A DNA stretch of 64,000 nt from Lentzea aerocolonigenes (GCF_000974445.1 NZ_BBOJ01000003.1:310001-374000), one strand, 5' to 3'. Shown: positions 17,040-31,454, counted from the first letter of the stretch. Notes: generated by a model not told the origin, from the letters alone. Numbers and translations are program-made.

Positions 17040-18290
17040 TTAGCTCCTGCTGAACTCGAGAAAGTTGTGTCGTGGGCCGTCGCGCCGCACGAACTGCTCG
17101 TCCTGCCACTCCCACACCCAGCCCGACCGCCTGCGCCCTCCGTACGACGCGAGCGGCTTCTTGCGCCGCTGGGACAACCACGTCTCTTCGACGAAGACCT
17201 GCCCGTGGCTGCGTGCCAGCCGTTCGGCCACGCCCGCCACCCGCCCGAACGCGGTCGCGGACAACCCGTACGGCGAGTCCTCCGCGAGCTCCAGCGCCTC
17301 GGGGATCGACCCGACCCGCTGGATCGCGATGACCGGCCCGAACGTCTCCTCGCACATGACCTTCATCCGGTGGTCCGCTCCCGCCACCACGATCGGCGGC
17401 ACGAGCACCCGTTCCTCGCCGTTGATGTTCATCGATCTGCGCAACCCGGTGCTGAGCACCACGGCGCCCTTGGCGACGGCGTCCTTCAGCTGGTCGTCGA
17501 TCCGTTGCGCCACAGCGGGCGCGAGCGGACCGACCTGCGTCTCGGGGTCCTTGGGGTCACCGGACCTCAGCTCCCTCACCAGGTCGGTCACGCGTTCCAC
17601 GAAGTCGTCGTACGCGGCGGACACCACGTAGAACCGTTCCGGCGAGGTGCAGGCCTGGCCGGCGTTGAACGTGCTCGCCTCGACCGCGGCCCGCGCCGCC
17701 TCGTCCACCAGCGCCGGGCACAGCACCAGAAACGGGTCCTTGCCCGGTCCCTCGAAGATGAACTTCGTGCCAGTGAGCCGGGCCTGCCTCTCGTAGCCGG
17801 CGGCCCAGGCGTCGTCGCCGAACGCCATGAGCGCGTCGATCTCGGGCTGGCGCAGGGCGTGCGAGAGGAACCCGGCGCCGTCGTAGTCGACGAACTCCGC
17901 CGCCTCGCCCACGAGACCGGTGAGCACCTCGGTCCAGGCCTGGCGCCGGCGCGGCAACCGCACCAGCGTCTTGTTGCCCGCGAGGTGCGACGCGGCGATC
18001 GTGGCGAGCGGGTTGCTCAGGATCGCGTTGCCGGGCAACGCCAGCGCCACCCGTCCGAGCGGACTCCGGCCCGCCAGTCGCGGGGTGACTCCCGCGAACG
18101 CCTCCAGCCTGCTCACCGCGAGCGCCAGGTCGGCGCGGACCACCTGGCGCGGGAAGGGCAGCAGATCGACGGCGGCGTCCTCCAGCTCGGCGGCGGACTC
18201 CAGCAACCGTTGGCAGATCGCGGAGATGACGTCCAAGCGGGAAGCCGTGTCAGGTGCCGGACTCACGACCACCACCCCTTTCCTCGACAT
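17040..18290 (-). CDS. Aldehyde dehydrogenase-superfamily protein
   Basis: A 416-aa protein, shorter than the usual 480-500 aa. The catalytic Cys is present in FNAGQACTSPERFYV and the late motif CEETFGPVIAIQRV is clear, as is VALALPGNAILSNPLATI near the cofactor site. It would oxidise an aldehyde to an acid or acyl intermediate with NAD(P)+, plausibly an intermediate from the amine oxidase (34039-35073) or from the transketolase/ADH steps. It is the first gene of the 18290-to-11359 transcript. The predicted -10 box ends just 9 bp before the ATG, so the mRNA may be nearly leaderless. Confidence 0.85.
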   Translation of the reverse strand: MSRKGVVVVSPAPDTASRLDVISAICQRLLESAAELEDAAVDLLPFPRQVVRADLALAVSRLEAFAGVTPRLAGRSPLGRVALALPGNAILSNPLATIAASHLAGNKTLVRLPRRRQAWTEVLTGLVGEAAEFVDYDGAGFLSHALRQPEIDALMAFGDDAWAAGYERQARLTGTKFIFEGPGKDPFLVLCPALVDEAARAAVEASTFNAGQACTSPERFYVVSAAYDDFVERVTDLVRELRSGDPKDPETQVGPLAPAVAQRIDDQLKDAVAKGAVVLSTGLRRSMNINGEERVLVPPIVVAGADHRMKVMCEETFGPVIAIQRVGSIPEALELAEDSPYGLSATAFGRVAGVAERLARSHGQVFVEETWLSQRRKKPLASYGGRRRSGWVWEWQDEQFVRRDGPRHNFLEFSRS

Positions 18291-18298
18291 GTCGGCGG

Positions 18299-18329
18299 AC
18301 CGTAGGCGCGCGGAGTTAGCCCCCAGTTA
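18299..18329 (-). promoter_or_regulatory. SARP-like promoter of the aldehyde dehydrogenase operon (site B)
   Basis: Minus-strand reading: TAACTGG, 4 bp, TAACTCC, 7 bp, TACGGT. GGAGTTAGC and the second half match site A (18 of 22 positions by eye over the repeat). It lies back to back with site C, which serves the divergent NRPS gene. Confidence 0.65.
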
Positions 18330-18343
18330 CGGCCTTTGCCGCG

Positions 18344-18374
18344 TAACCCCGCCCTAACTGCGCGGACATACGTT
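18344..18374 (+). promoter_or_regulatory. SARP-like promoter of the NRPS gene (site C)
   Basis: Plus-strand TAACCCC, 4 bp, TAACTGC, 7 bp, TACGTT, ending 37 bp before the NRPS GTG. The distance from -10 box to start codon is the same as in site A. Confidence 0.65.
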
Positions 18375-18411
18375 GCGGCGCACTGAATCCGTGTGCGAAA
18401 GGTGGAACGTC

Positions 18412-23385
<4,974 letters not shown>

Positions 23386-23404
23386 CACCGCGTCAGAACC
23401 TCGC

Positions 23405-24742
23405 TCAGATCGCCTGGGAGAACTCGAAGAACCGGTCCGGGTCGTACCGGCGCTTCACCTCGGCGAGCCGGGCGAGGTTCTGGCCGTGGTAGGCCTGCCG
23501 CCAGTCCGGCAGGTCCGGATCCGTGAAGTTCAGGTACGAGGCGTTGTCCGTGTGTTCCCCGATGTCCTCGTGCAACGCCGTCAACCACTCCAGGTTGTCC
23601 CGCACGACCTGCGGACTGTCCGACGACATCCACGACGTGTCCAGCGACACCAGGAACAACGCGTCGCGGTGCGGGAACGCCGTCTCGGTCGCGCCGATCG
23701 CGTTCATGGCGCCGCCCCACCCGAACAATGCCGCACCTCCTCCGTCCGGATTGCTGCTGCCAGGCCACTTGTCCACGGCCGTGACGAGCGTGCGCACTCC
23801 TTCTTCGGGCAGTGGAACGGACGTCGTGCGCGTCCGGCCCGCGAACGCGCCACCGGCCGTCTCGTGGTGGACGTACTCCACTGCTTCCCAGTACGTCCGG
23901 TCCGCGATGTCGCACCGGAACGGGCGGGTGCGACTCAACGGGGCCAGCAAGGTACGCAGCTCATCGGCCGAACCGAGGTGCCAGCCGATCACGGACACCA
24001 TTCGGTCGCTGGTCAGGCCGATGCGCAACGACAACGCGTCCGGCGCGGTGCGCTGGACCTCCTGCGCCACCAGCAGGACGTCGACCGCGTGCTCCCACTC
24101 CCACAGCAGCAGGCAGGTCGCGCTGTCCACCACCGGCCGCGCCAGGAACGTGAAGGACGTGTTGACGCCGAAGTTGCCGCCGCCACCGCCCCGGCAAGCC
24201 CAGAACAGGTCGAGATTCTCGGACGCCGAACACGACACGACGCTGCCGTCGGCGAGAACGACGTCGGTGCTGACGAGCGAGTCGCAGGTCAGGCCGAACG
24301 CCCTCGACACCGCCGCCACTCCCCCGCCGAGGGTCAGTCCGCCGATCGCGACCTCGTCGGAGTTGCCCAGTGGGAACGCGATGTCGTGCGGCCGCAACGC
24401 CTCGTACAGCGCGCGCATCCGTGTACCGCCGCCGACGGTGACCAGCCCCGAGGACGGATCGACCTGGACGTCGCAGAGTCCGCGCAGGTCCAGCACCAGC
24501 CCGGTGTTCACGGACGTGCCGGCGTAGCTGTGGCCGCCGCCGCGCGCCACGAGCGGCACGTCGTTCTCGCGGGCCCACGTCATCGCCGTGACGACGTCCT
24601 CCGCACAAGCAGCAGACAGCACCGCCATGGGCACCACAGAGGCGTAGCGTTCGTTGAACGGCTTGCTGCTCGCCGTGAAGCCGTCGTCGCCGGGCAGCAG
24701 CACCCGTCCGCGGACCTGCGCCGCGAGATCGTCGAACGTCAC
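23405..24742 (-). CDS. BBE-like FAD-linked oxidase
   Basis: A 445-aa berberine-bridge-enzyme-like oxidase: N-terminal FAD-binding domain with ARGGGHSYAGTSVNTG, whose His is the usual covalent FAD site, IGGLTLGGGVAAVSRAFGLTCD, and FWACRGGGGGNFGVNTSF; C-terminal BBE motif with NASYLNFTDPDLPDWRQAYHGQNLARL. The second covalent (Cys) site of bicovalent members seems absent (GNSDEVAIGG). Such enzymes oxidise alcohols, amines or C-H bonds with O2, and could aromatise a thiazoline or oxidise an N-N unit. GTG start overlaps the radical SAM stop (GTGA). Its stop is 19 bp from the convergent NRPS stop. Confidence 0.92.
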   Translation of the reverse strand: MTFDDLAAQVRGRVLLPGDDGFTASSKPFNERYASVVPMAVLSAACAEDVVTAMTWARENDVPLVARGGGHSYAGTSVNTGLVLDLRGLCDVQVDPSSGLVTVGGGTRMRALYEALRPHDIAFPLGNSDEVAIGGLTLGGGVAAVSRAFGLTCDSLVSTDVVLADGSVVSCSASENLDLFWACRGGGGGNFGVNTSFTFLARPVVDSATCLLLWEWEHAVDVLLVAQEVQRTAPDALSLRIGLTSDRMVSVIGWHLGSADELRTLLAPLSRTRPFRCDIADRTYWEAVEYVHHETAGGAFAGRTRTTSVPLPEEGVRTLVTAVDKWPGSSNPDGGGAALFGWGGAMNAIGATETAFPHRDALFLVSLDTSWMSSDSPQVVRDNLEWLTALHEDIGEHTDNASYLNFTDPDLPDWRQAYHGQNLARLAEVKRRYDPDRFFEFSQAI

Positions 24743-26424
24743 TGAACGACCCCCGCCAGCTGGGCCTCGCGCAGAATCTCCTCGCGTTCGCGCCAATGCG
24801 ACCAGAACGCGCCCTTGTAACCGAGGCTGGTCAGGCCGATCAGGAACGGGTTGTCGGCGTAGTTGTTCTCCGACTCGCTCATGCCCGCGAGCGTCGGCAG
24901 CATCACGCGGTGGTGGTCCGACGGGTCGACGAGCGACCACAGGTACTCCACCGTCCGCGACCAACGGCCGTTCGGGTCGGTGTTCGTGCCCGCGTCCTCC
25001 AGCAGGTCCGGCGAGAAGTAGCAGACGAGCCGGAACTCACCGCGTTCGTCCCACATGAACTGCCTCTCGTACTCGACCAGACTCGCGCACATCGACAACG
25101 GCTTGAGCACGATCGGGCCGGTCGCGGTGTTCGACTGCAGGCCGGGCATCGCGCGGACGCCGGCGCACTGCTCGGCCAGCGAGATGCCGAGCGGGTGGTG
25201 CGGGAACAGCCGCAGCCCCAAGGAGAACGCCGTGACCGTCGCGTCAAGCGCCATGAACGCGTGCACGCAGTCGCGCATGGTCTCCCAGGTCTCGCCCGGC
25301 ATGGCGAACAGGGCCTCGACCATGGTCTTGATGCCGCGCTCGCGACAGAGCCGCACAAGCCGTTCGGTGTCCTCGAACGTGTAGTACGTGGTGCCCTTGC
25401 CGGTCACCTTCCACCCGGAGAGCACGTCCTCGCGGATGTGGTCGCTGCCGACGTTCACCCCCTGGCAGCCCGCCGCGGCCAGCAGATCCGCGAACTCCTC
25501 GTCGAACGGCGAGGGCTGGCAGTACACCCACAGCCGCAGCGAGTTCAACGGGTTCGCGGCGCTGGAGTGCTTGCGCCGCACGATCTCGCGCAACACGTTC
25601 TTGGCGTGCGAGATCGACAGGTTGAACTCGCTGTCCGTCGTGTGCTGGTCGAGGATTCCCTGCGCGGCCAGGGACTGCATCTCGTCGACGACGGCAGCGA
25701 CGTCCCGGCGTGCGACGGCACCGCCCTTGGCGTCCGGTTCGACGCAGTGCGCGCACCGGTACACGCAGCCGGACTTGGTCAGGATGCCCGCGAGACCACC
25801 ACGCTTGTAGTACTCGCCGTTGTCCACCTTGTACTTGTCGCCGGATCTTCGGACGTACGTCCCGGCGCCGTCGACCTGCCACGTCTTGACCACGGTGGGG
25901 CCGACCTGCAACAGAGGCTGGAGAACACCGGAAGTCCGCACGATCCCGCCGGGCGTGTTGCGGATCAGCCCGTCCACAGTGGACACGTCACGTCCGGTGG
26001 CGAGGGCGTCGGCCAGGTCGACGACGATCATCTCGCCCGGCCCCTTCACCCCGTAGTCGACGCCGAAGTAGTCGACGAGCGCGAACGGCATGGTGGAGAA
26101 GCCGATGCCGCCCGCCACCAGCGGCGCGTCCGTCAGCCGGGTGATCTCGGTGATGATCTCCTTGTGCTCACCGACGAAAGGGCGTTGCTCGAAGGCGTAC
26201 ACGGTGTCGGTGTTGCGGACCGTGATGCCGACCAGCATCGGTTCCCGCGTGGTGAAGTACTCCGTCAGAAACGTCTTCCAGTCGTCGCGGTGGAACGTCA
26301 GGTCCACCACCTCGACCTCGAAGCCCGCGTTCTCCAGCGACGTGGTGAGCACGTCGAGCGCGTACGGCGCGATGGGCGGGTGCACCTTGTTCGGGTTGAC
26401 GAGTGTTACCAGGCCTCTGCTCAT
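24739..26424 (-). CDS. B12-binding-domain radical SAM protein
   Basis: A 561-aa class B-type radical SAM enzyme. An N-terminal Rossmann-like cobalamin-binding domain (about 1-150, starting LVTLVNPNKVHPPIAPYALD; no DxHxxG motif) precedes the radical SAM core, whose [4Fe-4S] motif is in SGCVYRCAHCVEPDAKGG near 225. Family members methylate unactivated carbons or phosphorus, or do rearrangements and ring contractions. A C-methylation or skeletal rearrangement of a cluster intermediate is the likely role. ATG preceded by GGGGGAAG; coupled to the BBE gene. Confidence 0.92.
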   Translation of the reverse strand: MSRGLVTLVNPNKVHPPIAPYALDVLTTSLENAGFEVEVVDLTFHRDDWKTFLTEYFTTREPMLVGITVRNTDTVYAFEQRPFVGEHKEIITEITRLTDAPLVAGGIGFSTMPFALVDYFGVDYGVKGPGEMIVVDLADALATGRDVSTVDGLIRNTPGGIVRTSGVLQPLLQVGPTVVKTWQVDGAGTYVRRSGDKYKVDNGEYYKRGGLAGILTKSGCVYRCAHCVEPDAKGGAVARRDVAAVVDEMQSLAAQGILDQHTTDSEFNLSISHAKNVLREIVRRKHSSAANPLNSLRLWVYCQPSPFDEEFADLLAAAGCQGVNVGSDHIREDVLSGWKVTGKGTTYYTFEDTERLVRLCRERGIKTMVEALFAMPGETWETMRDCVHAFMALDATVTAFSLGLRLFPHHPLGISLAEQCAGVRAMPGLQSNTATGPIVLKPLSMCASLVEYERQFMWDERGEFRLVCYFSPDLLEDAGTNTDPNGRWSRTVEYLWSLVDPSDHHRVMLPTLAGMSESENNYADNPFLIGLTSLGYKGAFWSHWREREEILREAQLAGVVQ

Positions 26425-26446
26425 CGGATCTTCCCCCGCTGGTCTG

Positions 26447-27661
26447 CTACACGATGCCGAGGGCGATGCCGAACTCGGGCTTGGCGTTCAGGAGGTAGGC
26501 GCCGGCGGACTGGAGGATCCGGTCCTGCGCGGCCAGGTGCTGGCAGATCGTGGCGGTGTCGCGCATCCACCGCTGCATCGGTGAGGACCGGTGGATCGAC
26601 CACGTCTGCAGCAGGTCGAACAGGCGGTTCACGATCGAGCGCGACATGCGGAACGCGTGCACCCACGACAGGGGGCAGGCGGCGCGTTCGATCGGGTCGA
26701 GGTCGTCGAGCGTGCCACCGGCCGAAAGCACTTCCCACTGGCGCTCCAGCGCGCCGTACACACCCGCGCGGGTGGCGTTGAAGTCCGCCTCACAGGACGC
26801 CAGGGTCACCTGGACGCGCCAGATGTCCGCCCAGTCCGTGCCGGTCATCCGGTCGACGCGCTGCATCACGGACTCCCGCGCGTAGTCCAGTGCGGCACGC
26901 GCGACGCCGAGCGAGACACCGCACATCGTGCGCGTGAAGGCGTCCGGTTGGGCGAGCGGACCGCGGCGCCCGCGGACGTTGTCGAAGCTGAACGAGTGCT
27001 CCTCCGGCACGAACACGTCCTTGACCGTGTAGTCGCAACTGCCGCTGCCGCGCAGACCTGTGGTGTCCCAGTTGTCGATGACCTCGACCTCGTGGCGCGG
27101 CAGCAGGAACTGGCGCGACTCGTGCGGGTTGCTGCCGTCCGGGCTCGCGTACCTCTGGCCGTCCTGGTAGACGAAGCCGCCGGAGATCACCCAGTCGGCG
27201 TGGTCGATGCCGCTGCCGAACGGCCACCGCCCGCTCAGCCGGTAGCCGCCGGGCACCTTCTCCGCACGGCCGGACGGTTGCAGGAGTCCCGCGACGATCT
27301 GGTCGGGGTTCGGGAACATCTCCTTGGCCACGACCGGATCGAGGAACTCGGCGTAGATGCCGGTGTTCGACCCGATCATCGAGCACCAGCCCACCGAAGC
27401 GTCCCCGTAGGACAGTGCCTCGACGACCTCCAGCTGCTGCATCGAGGTCAGTTCCAGGCCACCCCAGTGCTTTCCGAAGCACATGCGGAACACGCCGTTG
27501 TCCCGCAACGTGTCCACGACGTCCTGCGGCAGCCGGCGCAGCCGCTCGATCTCCTCGGAGCGTTCCCGCAGCACCGGTGCGAGAGCCTTGGCGCGCTCGA
27601 TGAGCTCCGCCGCGGTCTGCGCCACCTTCATCTGGGCATCGAGCGCCCTCGTCATGGTCAT
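26447..27661 (-). CDS. Acyl-CoA-dehydrogenase-fold flavoprotein (group D monooxygenase-like), copy 2
   Basis: A 404-aa flavoprotein with the ACAD fold as used by two-component flavin monooxygenases (HsaA, VlmH and KijD3 types). Shared segments include CFGKHWGGLELTSMQQLEVVEAL near 60, SPDGSNPHESRQFLLPRHEV, WDTTGLRGSGSCDYTVKDVFVP and SIVNRLFDLLQTWSIHRSSPM. No true acyl-CoA context is present, and in metabolite clusters such proteins often oxygenate a carbon or amine nitrogen using FADH2 from a separate reductase. No reductase gene is seen nearby. It is a close paralogue of the gene just upstream; 9 bp separate them. Confidence 0.85.
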   Translation of the reverse strand: MTMTRALDAQMKVAQTAAELIERAKALAPVLRERSEEIERLRRLPQDVVDTLRDNGVFRMCFGKHWGGLELTSMQQLEVVEALSYGDASVGWCSMIGSNTGIYAEFLDPVVAKEMFPNPDQIVAGLLQPSGRAEKVPGGYRLSGRWPFGSGIDHADWVISGGFVYQDGQRYASPDGSNPHESRQFLLPRHEVEVIDNWDTTGLRGSGSCDYTVKDVFVPEEHSFSFDNVRGRRGPLAQPDAFTRTMCGVSLGVARAALDYARESVMQRVDRMTGTDWADIWRVQVTLASCEADFNATRAGVYGALERQWEVLSAGGTLDDLDPIERAACPLSWVHAFRMSRSIVNRLFDLLQTWSIHRSSPMQRWMRDTATICQHLAAQDRILQSAGAYLLNAKPEFGIALGIV

Positions 27662-27670
27662 GACTTCCCC

Positions 27671-28870
27671 CTACTTGACGATGCCGAGGCAGATGCGGAA
27701 CTTGGGCCTGCGACCCAGCAGGTACGCGCCGGCGGACTCGAGGATCGCGTCCTGCGCGGAGAGGTTCTGGCACATGGTCGCGGTGTCGCGCAGCCAGCGG
27801 TCCATCGGCGAGGACCGGTGGATCGACCACGTCTGCAGCAGGTCGAACAGGCGGTTCACGATCGAGCGGGACGTGCGGAACGCGTGCAGCCACGCGATCG
27901 GCGACGCGGCCCGTTCGTTCATCGTGAGGTCGTCGAGCGTGCCGCCGGCCGACAGGACCTCCCACTGCCGCGTCATCGCGGAGTAGACGCCGTTGCGGGT
28001 GGCGTTGAAGTCGGCCTCGCACTCGGCGAGCGTCACCTGCACGCGCCAGATGTCCGCCCAGTCCGTGCCGGTCATCCGGTCGACTCGCTGCAACACGCAC
28101 TCGCGGGCGTAGTCCAGGGCGGCACGCGCGACACCCAACGGGACACCGCACAGGCTGCGCATGAACGACTCCGGCTGTGCCAGCGGGTGCGGCGAACAGC
28201 GCGGGTTGTCGAACGTCAGGGTGTGCTCCTCGGGCACGAACACGTCCGTGATCGTGTAGTCGGAGCTGCCGCTGCCGCGCAGGCCGGTGGTGTCCCAGTC
28301 GTCCAGGATCTCGACCTGGCTCTGCGGCACCAGGAACTGGCGCGACTCGTGCGGGTTGCTGCCGTCCGGGCTGGCGTACGGCTCACCGTTCTCGAAGACG
28401 AACGCGCCGGACATCACCCAGTCCGCGTGGTGGATCGTGCTGCCGAACGACCACCGCCCGCTGAGCCGGAACCCGCCGGGTACCTTGTCAGCGCGCCCGG
28501 CAGGGGCCAGCACGCCGGCGGTGACCATGTCGAGGCGCGGGTAGACGTCGCGGACGACATCGGGTTCGAGGAAGTTGGCCAGCAGTCCGGTGTTCGCGCC
28601 GATGATGCCGCACCACGCGGCGGACGCGTCGCCGTACGCGAGCGCTTCGGCGACCTGCGTCTGCTCCATCGACGTGAGCTCTGGGCCGCCCCACTCGCGG
28701 CGGAAGCACATGCGGTGCACGCCGGTGGCGCGCAACAGCTCGACGACGTCCGGCGGGAGCTGTCCGGCCTCCTCGATCTCGGCGGACCGTTCGCGCAGCA
28801 CCGGCGCGAGGGCCTTGGCGCGGGCGATGATCTCGGTCGCCGTGCGGGGCTCGTCGGCCACCGTGGTCAT
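27671..28870 (-). CDS. Acyl-CoA-dehydrogenase-fold flavoprotein (group D monooxygenase-like), copy 1
   Basis: A 399-aa paralogue of 26447-27661. Long runs match exactly, for example QRVDRMTGTDWADIWRVQVT and RSIVNRLFDLLQTWSIHRSS, and the rest aligns without large gaps. Both copies keep the flavin-contact segment WDTTGLRGSG. Gene duplication followed by divergence would fit two successive oxidations, or the same oxidation on two sites or building blocks. Start ATG at 28870 with GAGGAG upstream; 11 bp after the ATP-grasp stop. Confidence 0.85.
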   Translation of the reverse strand: MTTVADEPRTATEIIARAKALAPVLRERSAEIEEAGQLPPDVVELLRATGVHRMCFRREWGGPELTSMEQTQVAEALAYGDASAAWCGIIGANTGLLANFLEPDVVRDVYPRLDMVTAGVLAPAGRADKVPGGFRLSGRWSFGSTIHHADWVMSGAFVFENGEPYASPDGSNPHESRQFLVPQSQVEILDDWDTTGLRGSGSSDYTITDVFVPEEHTLTFDNPRCSPHPLAQPESFMRSLCGVPLGVARAALDYARECVLQRVDRMTGTDWADIWRVQVTLAECEADFNATRNGVYSAMTRQWEVLSAGGTLDDLTMNERAASPIAWLHAFRTSRSIVNRLFDLLQTWSIHRSSPMDRWLRDTATMCQNLSAQDAILESAGAYLLGRRPKFRICLGIVK

Positions 28871-28881
28871 GTTGATGCTCC

Positions 28882-30171
28882 TCACTCGTCCACGTCCAGA
28901 AGCCCTGCGGGCATTGCGAAAGGCGCGTCGGGATCCGCCGGCCCGGCCGGTTCGGTCTCCAGCTCCACCAGGGCGGCGGCCTTCTCCAGGCGGTCGAGGC
29001 ACGTCTGCGTGTCGTCGGCCTCGCACACGACGAACGAGTGCCGCGCGAGATAACCGCCGGGAGGCAGGCGCAACGTCGTGCCGGGCTCGCACATCGGTGA
29101 CGTCGCGACCAGGCCGGGCGCCTCGTCCGGCACCTTGATCGACTTCAGCAGGCAGTCCTGCTCGGGGTAGCCGAAGCGGATGCCCGCGACGCGGCGGTGC
29201 GTCGGCGTGACGTCCGGGCGCTGGCCGGTCGTGACGTCGAACAGCACCTCGCCGGGTTCGATGCCGGTGGCGGTGCGGCCGAGGAACGGGATGAGGTCGC
29301 CGCCGAGCCTGCCGTTGATCTCGATGATCAGCGGGCCGCGGTCGGTCAGCCGCACCTCGCTGTGCGTGATGCCGTTCTCGATGCCCAACGCCTTGTGCGC
29401 CTTCGCCAGGTGCCGCATGAGGTCCTGGTCGTCGAGGAGCGGGTCGTTCGCGTCGACGACGTGCCCGACCTCCTCGAAGTACGGGTGGTCGCTGCTGTGC
29501 TTGCGCGCCACGAACATCGGCAGGTACTCGCCCTTGTGCACGGCACCGTCGACACTGATCTCGGGGCCGGGCGCGTAGCGTTCGACGATCGCGCTCGCCC
29601 GGTACGGCCCCGGATCGACCTCGCTCGCCGCCAGTGCGACGTGGAACGCCTCGTCGAGCTCGGAGGAGTCGGTGGCGAAGACGACGCCGATGCTCGCGCC
29701 CATCGCCCGTGGCTTGATCACGACCGGGTAGCCGATGCGCTCGGCCGCCGCGCGGGCCTGCTCGACGGTCGTGGTGAGCTCGAAACCCGGCTGGTGCAGG
29801 CCGGCCGCGGTGAGCACGGCACGGGTGCGTTCCTTGTCACGGCAGCCGCGCACGCCCGCCGCGGACAGTCCCGGCACGCCGAACTCGGCGGCGAGCAGGC
29901 CCGCGTCGAGCACCAGCGGTTCGTCCCAGCACATCAGGCCGACGACGGTGCGGCGTGCGACGACCTCGCGGGCGGCGGTGCCCATGACGTCCGAGTCGAA
30001 GACGTTCGCGACGATGATCTCGTCGAAGTACTGGCGCTGCCAGGTGGGTTTGAGGTTGTTGATCAGGACCAGGTCGATGCCCGCGGCCTGCGCGCGGCGG
30101 GCGATCGGCGCGACGAGGTACTCGCGGTAGACCTTGAGTCCGCTGCCGATGACGAGGATCGCGGGGTTCAT
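28882..30171 (-). CDS. ATP-grasp ligase, copy 1 (amino-acid/peptide ligase type)
   Basis: A 429-aa ATP-grasp enzyme. Seen are GYPVVIKPRAMGASIGVVFA (ATP-binding lysine and glycine-rich loop), IVERYAPGPEISVDGAVHKGEY, ITHSEVRLTDRGPLIIEINGRLGGDLIP (the Mg-binding Glu and Asn). The layout matches BacD-like L-amino-acid ligases and related carboxylate-amine ligases, which form an amide through an acyl phosphate. It probably joins a carboxylic acid to the amine or hydrazine unit. ATG overlaps the stop of the N-hydroxylase gene by 4 nt, tying it to the product of that enzyme. Confidence 0.92.
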   Translation of the reverse strand: MNPAILVIGSGLKVYREYLVAPIARRAQAAGIDLVLINNLKPTWQRQYFDEIIVANVFDSDVMGTAAREVVARRTVVGLMCWDEPLVLDAGLLAAEFGVPGLSAAGVRGCRDKERTRAVLTAAGLHQPGFELTTTVEQARAAAERIGYPVVIKPRAMGASIGVVFATDSSELDEAFHVALAASEVDPGPYRASAIVERYAPGPEISVDGAVHKGEYLPMFVARKHSSDHPYFEEVGHVVDANDPLLDDQDLMRHLAKAHKALGIENGITHSEVRLTDRGPLIIEINGRLGGDLIPFLGRTATGIEPGEVLFDVTTGQRPDVTPTHRRVAGIRFGYPEQDCLLKSIKVPDEAPGLVATSPMCEPGTTLRLPPGGYLARHSFVVCEADDTQTCLDRLEKAAALVELETEPAGPADPDAPFAMPAGLLDVDE

Positions 30172-31454
30172 GCCTTTACTCCCGTTTCCCTAAAAGAAGA
30201 CTGGCGCCGCGCGAGGAGGTCGGTGAGGATGTCCTGCGAGCGGTGGGCGATGACGCTGATCAGCGAGTCGGCGATGCCGTGCGTCTCCTCGTTCACGCCC
30301 TGCAGGTACATGGCGCCCCAGGCGGAGTCGCCGAGGTCGACGCGGTACTGACGGCTGACGGTGATCTCGTCGATGCCGGCGCGACCGGCCAGGTCGCGGA
30401 CGAGCCACGGCATGCGCGGGTCGTAACCGATGCCCAGCAGCACGAGGTCGCAGTGCAGCGGCTCGACCTTGCCGCTCATGCGGTCGCGCAGGTCGAGGAC
30501 CACCTCGTCGTTCTCCACGCGGGCGGCGACGACCTCGGTCATCGGCCGCACCCACGAACGCTGCGGCCCGAGCGTCTTCTGCTGGTAGAGCATCGTGTAG
30601 AGGTTGTCGAGGAACTCCGGCGCTAGGCCCGCGTAGTTCGTCAGCCGCATTTCCCCGAGGATCTGTTTGCGCACCTCGGGCGGGGCGTCGTAGAACTCGT
30701 CGACGAACGACGGGTAGAACAGCTCGTTCACGAACGTGCTGTGCTGGTAGTTCTGCAGCCCGATCGACCGGACGACCATCGTCACCTGGCTCTCGGGGAG
30801 GTTCTGGTGCAGCGCGTAGAACATCTCCGCCGCGCTCTGCGCACCTCCCACGACCACCGCGCGCAACGGTTCGTCCTTGGGGATCCGCGCGATTCTGGTG
30901 CGGTACTGGGCGCTGTGCACGATGCGTTCGGTCGGCAGCTCGCCGAACACCTCGGGGATGCGCGGGTCACGCCCGCCACCGACCACGAGGTCGCGGCAGC
31001 GGATCCGGTCACCGTCCACGAGGGACACTTCCCAGCCGGTGATCGAGCCGTCCGGGGAACGCGTCGGCTCGATGCTCTGCGCGCGGGAGTCGTAGCGGAT
31101 CTGCACGCGCTCCAACGACTTCGCGGCCCACTGGAGGTAGTCCGAGAGCTCCCAGCGGAACGGGCTGAAGGTGCCGAGGTTGACGAACTCGTCGAGCCTG
31201 CCCTGGTCGTGCAGGAAGTTGAGGAACGAGAAGCGGCTGCGCGGGTTGCGCAACGTCACCAGGTCCTTGAGGAACGAGACCTGGCTGCGCGCCCACGGCA
31301 TGAGCAGGTTGCGCTGCCACTTGACGTCCGGGCTCTGTTCGAGCAGGAGGGTGTTCTCGGCCAGGTCCGATTCGGACTCCTCGATCGCGACGGCGAGCGC
31401 CAGGTTCGCCGGCCCCGCACCGATCGCCAGAACGCCGACTTCTCGGTCAGTCAC
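30168..31454 (-). CDS. Lysine/ornithine N-monooxygenase-type flavoprotein, copy 1
   Basis: A 428-aa class B N-hydroxylating monooxygenase. The FAD motif GVLAIGAGPANLALAVAIEE, the lysine/ornithine-hydroxylase segment VKWQRNLLMPWARSQVSFLKD, the NADPH motif VVVGGAQSAAEMFYAL and the C-terminal LQGVNEETHGIADSLISV are all present. It would hydroxylate a side-chain amine using NADPH and O2. It is strikingly similar to 36593-37867, with blocks of 20 or more identical residues, so the pair arose by duplication. GTG start with AGGGGG upstream. First gene of the transcript running down to 23405. Confidence 0.93.
   Translation of the reverse strand: MTDREVGVLAIGAGPANLALAVAIEESESDLAENTLLLEQSPDVKWQRNLLMPWARSQVSFLKDLVTLRNPRSRFSFLNFLHDQGRLDEFVNLGTFSPFRWELSDYLQWAAKSLERVQIRYDSRAQSIEPTRSPDGSITGWEVSLVDGDRIRCRDLVVGGGRDPRIPEVFGELPTERIVHSAQYRTRIARIPKDEPLRAVVVGGAQSAAEMFYALHQNLPESQVTMVVRSIGLQNYQHSTFVNELFYPSFVDEFYDAPPEVRKQILGEMRLTNYAGLAPEFLDNLYTMLYQQKTLGPQRSWVRPMTEVVAARVENDEVVLDLRDRMSGKVEPLHCDLVLLGIGYDPRMPWLVRDLAGRAGIDEITVSRQYRVDLGDSAWGAMYLQGVNEETHGIADSLISVIAHRSQDILTDLLARRQSSFRETGVKA

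Noticed and set aside
26447..28870. True acyl-CoA dehydrogenases of fatty-acid breakdown
   Set aside because: No other beta-oxidation genes are nearby, and the sequence pattern and context fit flavin-dependent monooxygenases of metabolite clusters better.
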